Position numbers and translations under genes: made by a program. Below, piece after piece: positions 63,826 through 64,000 of a DNA stretch of 64,000 nucleotides. This DNA is from Pleomorphovibrio marinus (GTDB lineage Bacteria; Bacteroidota; Bacteroidia; Cytophagales; Cyclobacteriaceae), in NCBI RefSeq assembly GCF_003347495.1, contig NZ_QCXY01000001.1, positions 1,240,001-1,304,000 of the forward strand. Direction: 5' to 3'. Each line of letters opens with the position of its first letter. Position 1 is the first letter of the stretch. The notes beneath the pieces are model-generated. The model saw only the letters and a list, made by a program, of their open reading frames with translations. It had not been told where the DNA came from and ran no database searches.

Positions 63826-64000
63826 ATGAATCAGCAGAAATTTCTATTTTTCGGTGCCGGGGTTCTCGGTAGTTTGTATGCCGCCAGGTTGCAGGAGGCA
63901 GGAACGGATGTGACATTGGTAGCTCGCGGTACCAGATATGCTGATCTGAAAAAGCACGGGATTGTACTGGAGGACTTTAAAACGAAAAAGCAAACTTCCA
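63826..64000 (+). CDS. Ketopantoate reductase family (ApbA/PanE), 5' part
   Basis: 58 codons to the window end. FLFFGAGVLGSLYAARLQ is the N-terminal GxGxxG NADP-binding fingerprint and VTLVARGTR the second strand, as in 2-dehydropantoate 2-reductase. The catalytic Lys and Glu lie beyond the window. Start: ATG 63826. Confidence 0.8.
   Translation, partial: MNQQKFLFFGAGVLGSLYAARLQEAGTDVTLVARGTRYADLKKHGIVLEDFKTKKQTS

Noticed and set aside
1-64000. tRNA and rRNA genes
   Set aside because: No cloverleaf with a terminal T-arm consensus and no conserved rRNA stretch could be recognised on either strand by eye.

Overview
The window looks like a chromosome segment of a Bacteroidota bacterium, most likely order Cytophagales and perhaps family Cyclobacteriaceae (inferred, no 16S in view). 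The reasons are TonB-dependent receptors, many lipoproteins with an A/S/G-Cys lipobox, an NVEALA-like peptide beside a beta-propeller gene, and Bacteroidota-type promoters (TAnnTTTG at -7). No rRNA, tRNA or CRISPR array was seen. Most housekeeping-type genes are moderately GC-rich. The stretches at about 8.5-16 kb, 24-27 kb and 54.7-61 kb are clearly more AT-rich and behave like accessory DNA.

Layout. 1-5.5 kb: 3' end of a TonB-dependent receptor with two lipoproteins and a zinc metallopeptidase. 5.5-8.4 kb: decayed DNA with dispersed repeats, IS1634-type transposase remnants, a 57-residue small gene and a broken second copy of the yihY plus lipoprotein pair found intact at 16-17.7 kb. 8.5-12 kb: an array of small AT-rich cassettes (GNAT acetyltransferase; a coupled GNAT-like/HTH pair) separated by two ORF-less group II introns and a third degenerate copy. 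Intron 1 lies in an attC-like hairpin arm. 12-17.7 kb: regulator, barrel protein, frameshifted serine hydrolase, remnants, lipoprotein, YihY. 18-24 kb: AraC regulator with cupin and NmrA genes, Uma2 protein, DUF4143-type ATPase under paired palindromic operators. 24.4-27.4 kb: NVEALA-like peptide under a 10-bp-phased repeat, a broken propeller lipoprotein gene and a hydrolase-like gene. 28-32.5 kb: cupin, Tat-exported molybdopterin oxidoreductase, membrane-anchored esterase, DUF433 protein.

32.6-44.6 kb: a 1741-residue multi-PAS histidine kinase and its single-domain response regulator lie between a decayed left copy and an intact right copy of the same neighbourhood (449-bp direct repeats). 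The right copy carries lipoprotein, SRPBCC, YdeI, GyrI-like, MBL-fold and polysaccharide deacetylase genes. 45-49.5 kb: lipoprotein, remnants, DUF2200, and a ChbG-type deacetylase fused to a class C beta-lactamase-like domain. 49.9-54.5 kb: OmpR-type response regulator, histidine kinase and TonB-dependent receptor; the regulator-kinase ATGA overlap has been split by a repeat element.

54.8-60.5 kb, minus strand: a compact peptide-bacteriocin locus. In transcriptional order it holds an HlyD adaptor, a C39-peptidase ABC exporter, a small HTH regulator, two double-glycine prepeptides of 55 and 53 residues, a CPBP-family membrane protein and two small membrane proteins that may give immunity. The two prepeptide genes are very short and easily missed; they are the best candidate for an undescribed system here. 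61-64 kb: Crp/Fnr regulator, DUF4406 and NUDIX genes, an HEPN/MNT toxin-antitoxin pair and the start of a ketopantoate reductase gene.

A second theme is a dispersed repeat family. Five copies begin at one ATGAAA and end at another; in four the closing ATGAAA is the start codon of the downstream gene, and in the fifth it opens the next copy. This looks like insertion targeted to translation starts.
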